Assembly: GCA_029204225.1 (NCBI GenBank)
Contig: CM055101.1
Coordinates: forward strand, 45,989,906 to 46,053,905
Reading direction: 5' to 3'
Length of the DNA: 64,000 bases
Source of the DNA: Diphasiastrum complanatum
Lineage: Eukaryota; Streptophyta; Lycopodiopsida; Lycopodiales; Lycopodiaceae
Shown: in pieces, positions 10,372 through 22,083 of the stretch
Position numbering within the stretch: position 1 is the stretch's first letter
Layout: every line of letters starts with the position of its first letter
The notes under the pieces: generated by a model
Seen by the model: only the letters and a program-made list of their open reading frames with translations
The model's database searches: none
What the model was told of the DNA's origin: nothing
Translations under genes and position numbers: made by a program

Positions 10372-10385
10372 TTTGTCTGACACCA
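10372..10385 (-). promoter_or_regulatory. Possible primer-binding site ahead of the minus-strand gag
   Basis: Minus strand TGGTGTCAGACAAA lies 60 nt before the gag start and resembles the initiator-Met site TGGTATCAGAGC. The sequence beyond it belongs to the plus-strand pol, so the LTR that should precede it is missing. Confidence 0.3.
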
Positions 10386-10390
10386 ATTTT

Positions 10391-10771
10391 ACCTCAGAAG
10401 ATTCTTCTTATGCACTAAATATTTTCTCCAATACATTTGACATTGAAGTGCAATATTTTGAATGCTATGAGAATACTGACGAAGAAGAATTCTTTAATGC
10501 CTACAACGCTGAAGCGGATGTTTCGGATAAAGAAATAAAAGTTGCAGACACAAATTCTGAAGAGTCTGATGAAGATTCAAGTGACGAATTTGACGAATCT
10601 GAACAAGACTTTGGTAATAAGAACCAGGCTGATGACAAGAATATATCTATGGAGTCAACCACGCACGAAATTCATGGCCATACCAAAGCCAGTATGACAG
10701 AAGGTATCATTCTACCAGATTCTATTGAACTAATTGAACTTACACCTGGTAGATTTGTGCATGTCTCCTGA
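10391..10771 (+). pseudogene. Acidic region upstream of Ty3 reverse transcriptase
   Basis: Open frame (from 10373) rich in Asp, Glu and Ser, with EESDEDSSDEFDESEQDF as its core, ending in ELTPGRFVHVS. The end resembles the segment just before the LKDYQDVFAW pre-RT motif, which appears in another frame at 10769-10800, so a frameshift joins it to the RT. No protease motif is seen. It begins at the head-to-head junction with the minus-strand gag. Confidence 0.45.
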
Positions 10772-10797
10772 AGGACTACCAAGATGTATTTGCTTGG

Positions 10798-11814
10798 TTG
10801 CTCGACGATTTGAAAGGAATACCTGTCAAATTTGAAGAGCACCATATTGATCTTAAAGAAGATGATGTACCTACTCGACAGAAACACTATCATCTCAATC
10901 CAAAGTTCTCCCTCATGGTGAAAGACGAACTCATCAAGCACCCTAAGACAAGTATTATTTATCCCGTCTTAAATAACGAATGGGTGTCTCCCATTGTTGT
11001 TGTTCCAAAGAAAAAGAATGGCAAAATACGAATATGCCAGGATTTCCGAAAGCTCAATGCTACCACAAGGAAGGATCGTCATCCTTTTCCCTTCACTGGT
11101 TCTATCTTAGATCAGGTTGCTAGTCAAGTGCGTTACAGTTTCTGTGATGGTTTCTCTAGTTATAATCAGGTTGGAGTAAGAAAGAAGGATCGTTCAAAGA
11201 CCACATTTACTACAGATTGGGGCACTTATGCCTACAACAAAATTCCCTTTGGTCTTTGCAATGCACCAGCGACTTTTTATCGAATTATAATGTTAATTTT
11301 CCCTGCCTTCCTAAGAACTTTTCTTGAAATTTTCATTGATGATTTCTGTGTCTATAATAATATAAAAACACATCTACAGAAGCTGAAACTTATATTGCAA
11401 CGGCGTCGAGATACTTGTTTATCACTTCACCCAGAAAAATGCTTTTTCGGTATGAAAGAAGGAATTTTACTTGGACACAAAATATCAAACAGAGGAATAG
11501 AGGTCGATAAAGATAAAGTCAAGCTTATAAAGAACCTCCTCATACCAACAAATCTACGTGAACTAAGAGCTTTCTTAGGACATGTCGGCTACTATCGGAG
11601 ATTTATCCAAAATCATGCCTCTATTGTTGCTGCTCTTACGCATCTACTCAAGAAACAAGTGGAATACTTGTGGACGAATGAACAACAGAAGGCGTTCGAA
11701 GAACTTAAGCAGAGATTGATCAATGCTCTTATTATGAGACCACCCAACTGGGCTATTATATTTCATAGTTATGTCGATGTTTCTGCATTTGCTATTGGCG
11801 TCTGTCTGAGCTAG
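10798..11814 (+). pseudogene. Ty3 reverse transcriptase with start of RNase H
   Basis: 339 codons open. Motifs in order: LDDLKGIPVKFEEHHIDL, NEWVSPIVVVPKKKNGKIRI, FCDGFSSYNQVGV, IPFGLCNAPATFYRI, active site FLEIFIDDFCVYN (catalytic Asp pair present), GILLGHKISNRGIEVDKDKV, then the thumb ELRAFLGHVGYYRRF and connection. The first RNase H block (FHSYVDVSAFAIGVCLS) follows and ends at a TAG. The sequence is of the broad Athila/Tat/Ty3 type. It belongs to a different copy from the minus-strand pol at 4.5-7.4 kb. Confidence 0.9.
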
Positions 11815-12120
11815 AAGGACGATCACAAAAAAGACCATTCCATATACTATGCAAGTCGACAACTAAGTGCCTCGGAGAAAAATTATTCGGCTATAGAAAG
11901 GGAAGCACTCAAAATGATTTTAACGGTTAAGAAATTTCGGCATTATTTGCTGGGATATGCTTTCATTTTTCACGTTGATCATTAGGCTTTAAAGTATCTT
12001 GTGAATAAACTAGATTTATCAGGATGAATTGCTCGATGGGTTCTACTTCTGCAACAATTCACTTATCAAGTAGAACTTTGCCAAGGAAAATATCATACAA
12101 TTGTTGATTATTTATCGTGA
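11815..12120 (+). pseudogene. Ty3 RNase H, continued, with in-frame stops
   Basis: Same frame as the RT and read through several stops: IYYASRQLSASEKNYSAIER, then KKFRHYLLGYAFIFHVDH and YLVNKLDLSG. These match the Glu-containing helix and the last Asp-His of retroelement RNase H. Three or four stops (for example at 11812 and near 11986) show decay. Confidence 0.75.
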
Positions 12121-12401
12121 CTCAGCACAAAATAAAAATTGAAAAACCAATTAATGATGATTTTCCAGTCAAAAACTTATTCACAATTTCATCTACAAAT
12201 TCGTTATATTCTGATATCATTACTTATCTTAAGGATCAGATATATCCGGATGGATATGATTTGGAGAAAAAGACAGTTTTTCAATATAAGGTAGCACCTT
12301 ATACTATTATTAACAATTTTTTGTACAAGCTTGGTGCTGATCATCAACTAAGACGATGTCATGTTTCGAGAAATTTTTTACTACATTTTTTCTTGAGCTA
12401 A
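12117..12401 (+). pseudogene. Truncated start of Ty3 integrase
   Basis: The end of this frame, NNFLYKLGADHQLRRCHVS, is the segment that leads into the integrase zinc domain. It then ends in unrelated sequence, so integrase and everything downstream of this plus-strand element are missing. Confidence 0.55.
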
Positions 12402-13439
12402 ATTAAATATACCTCTTATGGTATAATTGAACATACATTCAACCTAATTGTTGACTAGACCTTTTCACGGGAGTGACGCACTTGTAGTCTTAGAGGTGTG
12501 TTTGTTCATTCCATGAAACATATATTGATCACACCTTTCAGTCTCGATCATCGAGAGAGGAAGAGTTTATGTATTTGTGAGAGGTTGAAGAAGTGAATAG
12601 AGTGTTGAGGTTTATTCTCTCTTGTCTCTGTTCTCCGCACTGTTGAGTGTGAGTGATCTTGAGTCTACTAGCAATCTCTAATGCATTACACGTATTACTC
12701 TTTGGTCAGACAGACTCTTTTGCCCATTACAGCCGTTTGTTGTATGTCCGTAAATATGCTCTAAAGAACTATCTTAAAACCATCTTATTCATCTGTCGTG
12801 AACACTTTCTTTTCGGCACTTGAATAACATCTACATTTGGTACAATCTAGCACAATCATTGATAGAATTGTATGTACACATTTGAGATGACAGTCCCTGT
12901 ATGAGGAATTGAGTCATTGATCTGTGTTCTTGCTTGTAACTGACATAAGTTTCTAACGTATCCTAAAACTATTTGTGTTCTTTAACCATAACCTTGGACT
13001 TAAGTTGTTGAGGACTTTTGTCTAGAACCGAACAATTTGCGAATACGATTAACTAATTGTCTGCACAAACACGAATACATTGAATATTTCTCGACTCTTT
13101 GTTGACAACTTAATCAATGGAGTGTAGTACTTTTGTACTACTCTGATAACATCTTAACCTGTAGAACGCATTTCATTCAATTTGATAGAGGCAAGATTGT
13201 TGTTCAGGAATTATTAATACTACACACCCCCAACACAAGTAATACTGGTTACTTTCTAATGTTTGTTGACAACCAGAATAACTCTTGAATCCACTTCACT
13301 CGAAATAAGTCATAATTGTACCAAATACATAACTTTCAAATGTTATCCTCTGAGGATTCGACATTATTTACTACAAAATCTATATTAACCTTGTTGGTAT
13401 AGTACAACAGTCTTCCACTTTTTCAGACGCCAAGGTTGT
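12402..13439. other. No gene seen; possible LTR remnant
   Basis: About 1 kb without a credible ORF. It begins soon after the integrase break, includes TGTTGACTAGACC near 12449 (an LTR-like start) and tracts such as GTGAGTGATCTTGAGTC. I found no matching partner in the window, so LTR identity is only a possibility. Confidence 0.25.
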
Positions 13440-13980
13440 GTTTTAGAATCAAAATATATGGGAGGCAAAAAATCATCCCATTTCATGGCGATTCCCATCA
13501 AAAATTATAAGTCCTGGGCATATGCTACGGCTGCGCGGACTGTGGGATCGGGCCAATTAAGATATGTTTTGGAAAATTGAATGAGAGCACCTACTTTCAT
13601 GCCCCATCCGTATTCCGAATGGATTCTTGGCCAGTCGAGTGTCGTCATTGTAATCTTTTCTAGAGGTGTGCCACATTCCACCCATTTGGATCGTCGTGGG
13701 TATGGGACAAAATGTGGGCTGATTCTTAGCTGGCACAGGCTCGTCACATAAGCTTTGATGGCCTCCGGATTTTTCTCAAAATGTTGTTGCCGACATTCAA
13801 GTTGTAGAGCCAATGCTGGAAGATAGGCTAGCTCGTTGCCTTTCATGTCCTTGGTCGTATATGAGAATTTCCAGCCGCCGCATGAGGACTCATAGGGGTG
13901 TTGGACCAGATTGGCATTGATTGCGTCCTCCACCGTCTTCGGTTTGTGGAAGGATTCGGCTGGCAGAGATGGATCGAGAG
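13440..13980 (-). pseudogene. Element-associated ORF B, copy 2
   Basis: The longest open piece (13933-13505, 142 codons) starts at a VEDAINANLVQHPYESSCGG block and carries KGNELAYLPALALQLECRQ, RRSKWVECGTPLEKIT, DWPRIHSEYGW and DPTVRAAVAYAQDL. After one stop the match to copy 1 (604-1130) continues as FLMGIAMKWDDF. This copy is the better preserved and defines the family: a Trp-rich globular domain of about 165 residues with no known motif. ORF A remnants lie just upstream, so the A-B pair travels together. No integrase or RT on this strand adjoins it. Confidence 0.5.
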
Positions 13981-14037
13981 CCTTGAGATGTTAAAGCTTG
14001 GCGCTCCTCTTGGCTTTGGCTCTGATCTGTCACTTGA

Positions 14038-14783
14038 CTAGTGTCCAGGCCCTGGTCTTGTACACTGGCCTTTGTTGCATCTGATTCTTGATCTTGACTT
14101 TTGAGCCCCGCTGCTTGTTTGCCTTTGTCTTGGCCGAAACTTGCTAGTGCAGCTTGCATTATGGGTGGCATTGGAATTACCACCAGAGATGGTTGGGGTT
14201 GTTGTTCCATATGTCATTGGCATGCCTTAAGTGCGCTCTTTGTCCGCGCTAGCTTGTGGATCGCGCTCCGTCTATACTTATCGAATTTGGTCGAGCATTT
14301 GGCGGTACACATTCACCTACTGTGTTAATAAATCCATCTCGGCTTGACTGAGAGGACGGTTGGCAGGGATTGGTTGAGCTAACCAGACGACCTTTTCTTC
14401 TTGTAGGGGCTGTACCTCCGCTCCCAGACATTGATTTTTGGTTTCGAATATTAGTATCTGGCCTGGCGAGGTGTTGCACTACTTGTTGCTGGATCTCTTG
14501 GACTATTGCTTGGGCGTCCTTTGCTGATTTGGAGAGGTCTTTAATGTATACGCGTCCAATAAGGTTTTGGCTGCTACTGCATCCTGGACAAAGGTTCCCA
14601 AGATTTGGTAGGTCGCTGTGAGATCCGTAGTCTCGGCCGATAGGGTGCTACTTGCTGGGGCTTGGTGAGATGTCACCCGGATAACCTGCACCTCGTCTGT
14701 CGTCATCATCTATGAGTTTTTCTTGGTCAACCATGCCCTTTGGTGCGGTGGGATCAACATGGTTGGCGGGCGATGGTATTGGA
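14038..14783 (-). pseudogene. Element-associated ORF A and linker, copy 2 (degenerate)
   Basis: Read from 14783 leftwards: SPANHVDPTAPKG, a DDDD stretch, DLTATYQILGTFVQDAV, then IVQEIQQQVVQHLARP and NIRNQKSMSG, in alternating frames. These match the leader and early coiled coil of ORF A copy 1. A Gln-rich linker (SQDQESDATKASVQDQG, 14210-13890) leads into ORF B. Similarity to copy 1 starts abruptly at about 14783, marking an element boundary or break. Confidence 0.45.
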
Positions 14784-15140
14784 ACTCAGGTCAGCCTCAA
14801 ATCCATTCATTAATGAGCATCTTGAAAGCTATACAAAATCAGGAAAGAGAAGGCTCGAATTTCTAAGCAGAACGTCAAAAAATCCAGTTTTTTCTTACCC
14901 AAGCCTTCTCCGACCCAATGTAACTCTTGTCAAAGAGGAGTTTTCTGACCCTGGATCGGATCAGATTCAGACGAAAATTATCTGGACATCTTTGACCCTG
15001 GATCGGGTCGAATTGGGTCTGATTTTTTTGACCCTGAAAAATCTAACTCTGACTATATTTTTGACCCAGTATAAAATCGATCATTTGTATATTTTTGATC
15101 CTTTGTAAAATCCGCCCCAACGACTGCGCGTTGACACTCC
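14784..15140. other. No gene; repeated TTTGACCCTGG words
   Basis: Short spacer between the ORF A/B copy and the Copia element. The words TTTGACCC[TA][GA] and CTGGATCGG[AG]TC recur several times between about 14950 and 15070. Nothing coding is seen. Confidence 0.3.
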
Positions 15141-15575
15141 ACCTACATTGTACATGCAGTTATAGTTATAAGGCGATTATAATTGATGTAGAAGAAGTAG
15201 TTGTAGATTTTTTGAGTATATTAAACCTGAAATCTTCATCAAAAAACCTCTTCTGAAATCTCCAACCTTCAGTTCTTCTGATATTCAGTTAGCTTCTAAT
15301 AATTGTATCTATCAATCCATTCAGATAGTTTTGTTGCATGTGTTATCACACACAACGATCAAAGTTCTCATTATGTAGCCAGCTGAAGTTTTTACTTCAT
15401 GCGATTGTACTCCTTGTTGATATTTATCAGAGTACATTTTTGTCTCACTGTGTATTGTTTCATTGCGGATTTGTGAATCATTCATTTTGAATGTTCTATT
15501 GCTAATTGTGGCACTTCCGATCCATGCACCACGGCTTGCTCAGTCTTCTGCTACAAATACCACCAATTTTTGACA
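15141..15575 (+). repeat. 5' LTR (3' part certain) of a Copia element
   Basis: Right end is fixed by the primer-binding site: the LTR ends TTTTTGACA at 15575. The left end is not determined because no partner LTR is present; the start given is a placeholder. The sequence is non-coding. Confidence 0.4.
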
Positions 15576-15588
15576 TGGTATTAGTGCC
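15576..15588 (+). promoter_or_regulatory. Primer-binding site (initiator Met tRNA type)
   Basis: TGGTATTAGTGCC, close to the standard plant Copia site TGGTATCAGAGC, directly after the LTR end CA and 212 nt before the gag ATG at 15800. Confidence 0.6.
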
Positions 15589-15799
15589 TCTGTTTTGATC
15601 AGAGCTCCTCCAATTCGATATTACTCAATCATCTATGATACACCATCAATTTCCAAAAAAGTATCAGAGTGGGCAGTTCATTAATCTGCTTCTCATTGCG
15701 GATTATCATACTTGTCTCTACCAAGTCATTGTTCTAGCAAACGTGCAGCCAACAAGATTCTGAAATCGTTGTTTCTACCAACGATCTCACTCAACCAGA

Positions 15800-16676
15800 A
15801 TGGATCCGTCTTCCAGTTCTTCTCTTATCAACAACCTCGATGAGAGTAACTACCATCTTTGGAAGTTCAAAATGAAGGTCATACTACTAGCCAAGGAATT
15901 GTGGGACATCATTGATGGCACATAACTCAAACATAAAGGTGATGCACCCATTATCACCAAATGGAGACTGAGAGATGGCAAGGCTTTTGCCATGATCACT
16001 CTCAATATCAGGGACCCACAAATTAGCCACATATGTGCTGCTCAAATTACTAAGGATGAATGGGACATCCTAGCAACTCTCTACAATATCAGGGATACAA
16101 CATCTAATGAGAAAGAGATTCTTCTCCCTGAGATTGTCTGATGCAGAAAGTGTTTTGAGTCATCTCAACACTTTCAAAACTCTTATGGAGCAAATGGCTA
16201 CAACTGGCTCAATCCTAGAAGATACCGATGCTGTTATGACTCTATTATCGAGTCCACTTGAGGCCTATGAAAATTGGGTCCTGGCAATTTTGACCCAGGA
16301 GCACCTCACTCTTTCAAGAGTAATTTTGATGCTTTGACAAGAGGAAGTCAAAAAATCTGCAACCTCCTCAGGCTCAGGGTCGGATCCTCAACTTCTATAT
16401 TCCAAAAATCAGAAGTTTAGATCAAACAGATCTACACGGTCAGATTATCTTGACAAAAGGAGCAACATGCAGTCTGGGTCGAATTTTTCCTCAAGGTCGA
16501 ATTCTGGTTCAGGGTCGAATTTTGATACTTCATCATCCCAGCCTATGCAGAATCTATTCTGCAAATACTGCAAGAGAACTGGACATCTTATCATGGACTA
16601 CAGATTTTTAAAATTCAACAATGAGAAGAAGAAGCAGTTCGAACAACAAGCAAATTATGCTTCAGCCAGTTACTGA
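15800..16676 (+). pseudogene. Copia gag
   Basis: ATG at 15800 starts MDPSSSSSLINNLDESNYHL, then WKFKMKVILLAKELWDIID, the usual Copia gag opening. A stop near 15923 and a frameshift near 16110-16140 break it. LRLSDAESVLSHLNTFKTL, then EDTDAVMTLLSSPLEAYENW, is the conserved middle (UBN2-type). A Ser/Asn/Gly linker leads to the zinc knuckle CKYCKRTGHLIMDY, in which the last Cys has become Tyr. Copia protease, integrase and RT do not follow; instead a Ty3 pol fragment starts after about 16700. Confidence 0.8.
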
Positions 16677-16828
16677 TCCAGCACCAAGATAAAGATGAAA
16701 CAACCTTCTTGACCAAAGTTGGAGAACAACAAGATAGCAACTTATATGACTCACAGGAAGGACTGGCTCAAAGACTACAAATCATACACCCACTCTCAAA
16801 TCGTGCAACTTGGAGACAATTCAAAGCA

Positions 16829-17530
16829 CACTATTGAGGGTGAAGGAATAATCAGGGTCAAATTTCAGAGAATGATGACAATTATTTTCCAAGACTTCCT
16901 GAGGAAAATTTTGGAATATTCATAGATGGTTTTTGTGTATTCAACTCAACCAAAGGTCATTTGGATAAACTCATACAAACTTTGAATAGATGTCAAGAAA
17001 CTTTGTTTTCCTTACATCGAGAGAAGAGTTATTTTGAAATGACTGAAGGCATTTTACTTGGCCATAGAATATCAAAAAGAGGCACTGAAGTTGACCAAGA
17101 TAACGTGAAGATAATTGAAGCTCTACTGCCACCAATGAATATAAGAGAGCTAAGTGGTTTTCTTGGTCATCTTGGATACTATCGAAGATTTATTAAGGAT
17201 TATGCGACCATGGCATCTCCATTGATGAAGCTTTTGAAGAAAGATACGAAATATGATTGGAAAGAGGATTGCCAGCGAACATTTAAATTGTTAAAGGAAA
17301 AGCTTAAAGCAGCTCCTATTTTGCAACCTATTGACTGGAATAAAAAATTTCATGTTTATGTCGATACATCTTCTCTTGCAATAGAAAGTGCATTGAGCCA
17401 AAATGATGATGCAAAGAAAGTCTATCCTATATATTATGCTGGAAGACAGTTGTCTAACTCTGAAAAGAATTATTCGGCTACTGAACAAGAAACTTTATGA
17501 AGGATCTATTCAGTTAAGAAATTTTGACAT
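16829..17530 (+). pseudogene. Ty3 reverse transcriptase C-terminus and RNase H fragment
   Basis: Begins at the palm active site, which reads IFIDGFCVFNSTKGH: the second catalytic Asp is Gly, so it is inactive. Then LSREKSYFEMTEG-type block, GILLGHRISKRGTEVD, ELSGFLGHLGYYRRF, the connection, and RNase H to YAGRQLSNSEKNYSATEQET (17500). A stop ends it, but KKF-HYLI traces continue to about 17545. It follows the Copia gag directly in the same orientation, which is a chimeric junction of two superfamilies by nested insertion or deletion. Confidence 0.85.
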
Positions 17531-17545
17531 TATCTTATTAGCTAT

Positions 17546-18850
17546 GCATTCACGTTCCCATCACATTTAGAACCCCTTCTTGTTAGTAACAAGATTTCCA
17601 AATCCCTCAAGTCTAAGAGTTTCACCTCTAGGTATAAGGCTCTATAATCTACTAATGGAACAAATGTGATCCATGCATCAGTTTTCACTTTTCATATACA
17701 ATTCACACTCAAAATTAAGGTCAAACTCATGATCATATGAGCTCAACTTAACGAATTCAACTTTTAAAGGATTCATTATGGAATCATCCATTATGCAATT
17801 TTCCTACACAGATGCAAATCCAAATTTCATAACTTATACACATTTACTATCTTAGATGTCCATTCCTCTTCCTCCCTTAGATTTTTCAGTCCCTCGAAAA
17901 ATTTCATCAACTAAAGTACAAGGAATTTTCTTAGACATATAAGAAAAGCATCTTTTGTCAATAAAAAAATAAGACTGCTTTTCTCTTTCTCTTTACTTGG
18001 ATTTAGCTTTACTTCATTAAAGCTATCAGTTTAATCTAACTAATGAATGTGAAATCCCAAAAATTGTATTCCAAAAAATATCTTATTGTATTCAGCAAAA
18101 TTTTGTTTGTCGAATAAAGAGTTGTTCACCACTCATTTTTACAAGTTACATTACTAGCTCAACCTAAATTTCATCTTTAACAAATATCTTGCTAATAGCT
18201 TTTGCTCGTCCAATTCCTAATGATTGAAATAAATACTATGGCAATCATGAAAAATAATCGATGTTTTTCAGACTGGAAATGAATATGTGGATTAAAGAAA
18301 ATCCATAAGCACAATTTAACTCAATTAACTAGGAGTAACCTTACTCCAGATTTAAACATTTCAGTAGTATAGTACTAGGAAATCAACTTTTTGTTAACCG
18401 AGCACCTACCTGGGAAGACTGATTGTGAAAAATTAATCCTAAATCCATGAACCTATCGCATAGACTTTATAGTTAGGATGATAAAATTACTCATTCAATC
18501 ATTTTTTCGGTTAAGGTCATGAAAATTGGCAATCCCATTCTCAACTCTCGGTTCAAGTAGATTTTATTGAAAATCACCTTTTCAAAACCAAATACGAGTT
18601 GACCATAGACATGAGTGTACTAAGGTTTCAAGAGTTCTGGGTCTACTTGTAACCACCAATGTGACTACAGATAACCATGTAATTGCCAAGGAAAAGTTAC
18701 ATCACTAAGAGACCCATGCGAAGACGGTACAAGCCTTAACATGCCCCAAAAAAAGGTCTCCATTTCAAAGGAAGAGGAGGCCAATCTCACATACCATGAC
18801 CACGAGCTTTCCAAGAGAAAGCAAAGTATCAGGGATTAAGTTGCCACTCC
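17546..18850. other. No gene seen
   Basis: AT-rich sequence with no ORF above background on either strand and no terminal repeats I can pair. It may be the remainder of the Ty3 element beyond RNase H, too eroded to read. Confidence 0.3.
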
Positions 18851-19210
18851 TGTTATGTCCACGTCCCGAACATAGGATTCAGTATAGTCCTAGACTTGGA
18901 TACCCGGTACTCCAGTGAATCAAGCTTATTAGTTATGCCATGTCATACTGGATGTGACCTCAAGTAATTAATAACCTTGTGAGGCCTAGACACTAATTGG
19001 AGTTAGTACAAGGTTTGGGATTGTATATGCATGTGTAGAGTATCAATAGCAGTCTATGTATAGAGAATCCATGTATAGGAACTCCATGCATACTGAATAT
19101 ATATATAGGGGAGTTAGGACCTTGCATTACCACATGCATAAGGAGTTCTAGGGCTTATATAAGGAGGCCAAACTCACACTACTACACCATCATTTGGTTG
19201 ATTCATTGCC
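18851..19210 (+). repeat. LTR-like sequence
   Basis: Starts TGTTATGTCCACG, similar to the verified LTR start TGTCATGCCCACG at 22635, and contains TATATATATAGGGG and GCTTATATAAGGAGGCC (promoter-like) near 19090-19165. No second copy or primer-binding site is identified, so the end is open. Confidence 0.25.
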
Positions 19211-21040
19211 AGGATTTCTCTTTAATCTCATGCTTCCTATTACTTGGCTTGGGGTGAAGCTTCTAGAGATTGATTGGTTGCTTCTACTTGGTTGGGTGGT
19301 TTCTCCAACAATGTGTTCTTTATTGTTTTGTCTTGTAAGCAGGATCTCGAGGAGGCGTTTCTTGCAACTCTCCTTCTCTCAGTTGTTACAACCACACGGT
19401 TGTTTGCGCTCCTCCCTCATTGCCGCCACAATTTTTATCTCTCCATCAGTCATTGTTAAGAAATAGATTTGCTGTTTAGCGCTGATTGCCTTCCAGCTCT
19501 GCAACCTCTCTCACTTGAAACAACCTACCACAACCGCTATGAGATAGCTCGCTCCTCGCTCCTCTGTTCACAATGATACGTACTTCTTGCTAAGGAGGAT
19601 GAGTTAGGCTGTTTCAAAGCCTTTGAAGCCTTTGAATGGCTATCAAAGGGCATTAGACAGTTTGTCTTGTCTGTGATTGACTCCTATATAAAATCAGTCA
19701 GGGATTGAGTGTTGCTCAGTGGCTAGGAGCTGAATAGGGATTGATAGTAATAACTACCAGTGACTTAAGAAAAGAAAATCTAGTGCTATCTAAACAAGAA
19801 GACAATTACTAAGGTATGATTTTTTCTGATATTTGATTTATTTATTCATAGACAGACACAATAGATGTTTTCACATCAATTAGTTTTAAACAAAGAGTCA
19901 GAGCAAACTATCAAACGACCTCTTTGAATCGTGATAGCCATTATAGAACTAAGATAGTTTTGAGTACATGGTTTCTATCGCAATTGCCTTGTGCTCTCCA
20001 CACATCATCTGACTTGTATCTTTATACTTTTTGAATCGATTTATTGTCTTATTGCGTTTAATGTCAATGTGCATGCTATGCTTTCTTAATCGTTTTGCTT
20101 GATATTCTCTTACAATTTCGTTTGAATCATCTGCTTTACTTCTGCAACGATAGTCGTAAGACTTTGTGTTTGCCTCTGTAATCGATTCTATCGATTGTAA
20201 TGACTTTGAATCCGATAGTGTATGCATCGAGGAATCACTCGATTTCCAACAGAATAGGCTAAGAGTGTCAATGTGTGTGTGTGTGTAAGAATGAATGAAT
20301 GTGGTTTTCTTATTTAGTGAAATCTATTTTTCAATACCTTTTTCTCTATATGCTTAGCTAACATACTTTGCATTATCAGTATTAAGTGTTGCTGTATGTA
20401 AATATTTGCAAGCTCTTGTAATGTGAACTATTTTCAAGACTGCTCATTGGATAGAACTTGTCACGTGGACTACAACAACACTCGAGATATCTCCTCAAAA
20501 AAAATATCAATACAAAACTTTCTTTAACAGATCAAGAAACAAAGATTTTATTACAATGTGGGGAGCATGTTCCCACTGAATAATGCTATGACATTTTTCA
20601 AAAGTCTCTACATCATCATAGAAAAGGAAGAGAGGACATTTTTATGAGTAGTAAGGAGATTAATAAAGATTTTTTTTTTTTGATGACTTTTATATATTTA
20701 GTAGAAAAACTGATAATTTGAAAAACCTTAAAACATTTTGAGAATTTGGAATATTCCAATTGATTTTAAAAGTGCACAAAGGGTATTCTTGGGTCAATTT
20801 GTCTAACAAAACAAGAGTTGCATCAATTGATCTCTCACCAATAATTGTTCATGTACAAAAAGATGATGCTTTAAAATAATTTTACTGAAATGAGGACATT
20901 TGTTAGTATGCAAATATTGTCACATATTTATTCTCTTGATTTTGAAATGTTTGGCTACTGAAGAAAATGTCTCATACGAGATTACAAAAGAAATGCAATA
21001 GACATTTTAATGATTGGTTGATCTGTTAAGAGAGTGCAAC
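19211..21040. other. No gene seen
   Basis: Unassigned AT-rich DNA. Contains a short GT run near 20270-20285 and a T-run at 20671. ORFs such as 19194-19466 lack any recognised motif and look like chance. Confidence 0.3.
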
Positions 21041-21044
21041 TTTT

Positions 21045-21245
21045 CATGTGCACGCTGATGCATCCTAGGCGGACACCGGTTCCCAAGGCGGGAAAAAGCG
21101 TGTCAAATTGGATGAAACAAGGAGGATATAATTAACCTATCTACTATGCTAGTAAAATGTTAGATGGAGCAAAAAATCAAACTATGTAGTTATTGAGAAG
21201 GATGTCTTGTTGATGGTCTAAGTAGTATATGGGATTGATCGCCAT
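21045..21245 (+). pseudogene. Ty3 RNase H relic
   Basis: Traces on the plus strand: FHVHADAS, then IYYASKMLDGAKN and, one frame over, YVVIEKDVLLMV. These are the first Asp block and the Glu helix of a Ty3 RNase H. Several stops and shifts. It is about 600 bp upstream of the TBCD start and is the last element trace before the gene. Confidence 0.55.
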
Positions 21246-21891
21246 CGTTAAACATCGATGTAGTCGACAAAATATCTAAAATAGAAGGAATTTCCTTGGA
21301 TGTTGACTATACAAAAGTATCTATTCAAGGATTCCACCAAAGCTAAAGAAGTGCATGTAATCGTTGATCAAGGATGCGCATGTAAAAGAGGATATTTGAT
21401 CGGGGTTGCATGCAAAAGAATAGAATAGAATGATCTTGTTTCTATATTTAGAAAGAAAAATACTCGAAAAAAAAAACAAAAACCACCTTATCCCAAGAAC
21501 ACCTTGGAAAGACATGTAAGCCAAAATCCAAAACACGGCCTTTAGTCCTTGCCAAATAGACACCACCAACAAGCTGATTTGAAATATCACGAGAAGCTTC
21601 ACCATTCAAGATGCCGAGAAATGAGAAAAACAGAGATCATAATTCAGAAGAATTTTAAAATAAAAAACTAAACCGTTTTTGTGCTCAAACTCACTCATGA
21701 ACGAGAGTGATAGCTTCTTCTTGCTTGCCACTCATAGAGCAAGTTAAATAAAAGGTTCCGCCCTAGATTTCTACCCATGCCACCAAAATAATACCACTTC
21801 ACCCCAAAGCACACTTGCATTCTCCTTGTTTTTGGTTTTGGTTGCTTTTCTTTTTGCGCCGCGGTTTATGCCTGCACTGAATAGTGAAGCG

Positions 21892-22083
21892 ATGGTGGAT
21901 GATGATGATATTATGATGCGCCTTGATGCAGAAGCTGCTGAGTACGAGGCCGACAATGCGCTCGCTAGGGAAACGCATCAATATTATTTGCAAGAATGGC
22001 AGCAGTTGCAGCAGCTCCTAGCTTGCATTGTCACCTCCCAGGGAGCTGCCGAACTTTCCACGTCCAAAAACGCGCAGTCAATA
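21892..22083 (+). CDS. TBCD: TBCD exon 1 (start of tubulin-folding cofactor D)
   Basis: TBCD captures beta-tubulin in the cytosol and, with cofactor E and an ARL2-type GTPase, forms the complex that builds alpha/beta-tubulin dimers; in Arabidopsis loss gives the titan/champignon embryo phenotype. Exon 1 encodes an acidic leader (MVDDDDIMMRLDAEAAEYEA) and the first helix, THQYYLQEWQQLQQLL, matching the KYFLQEW segment of plant TBCD. The donor is ATA then GTAGGA at 22084. Joined to exon 2 it gives QSIIAKYQEQ, against RSIMDKYQEQ in Arabidopsis (recalled), which settles the junction. An in-frame ATG at 21868 would add MPALNSEA; which is used cannot be decided here. Further upstream the frame reads into a T-rich leader. 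Confidence 0.85.

Noticed and set aside
10798-11814. Endogenous pararetrovirus pol
   Set aside because: The RT/RNase H motifs and the following integrase start are those of Ty3 LTR retrotransposons; no movement or coat protein lies nearby.
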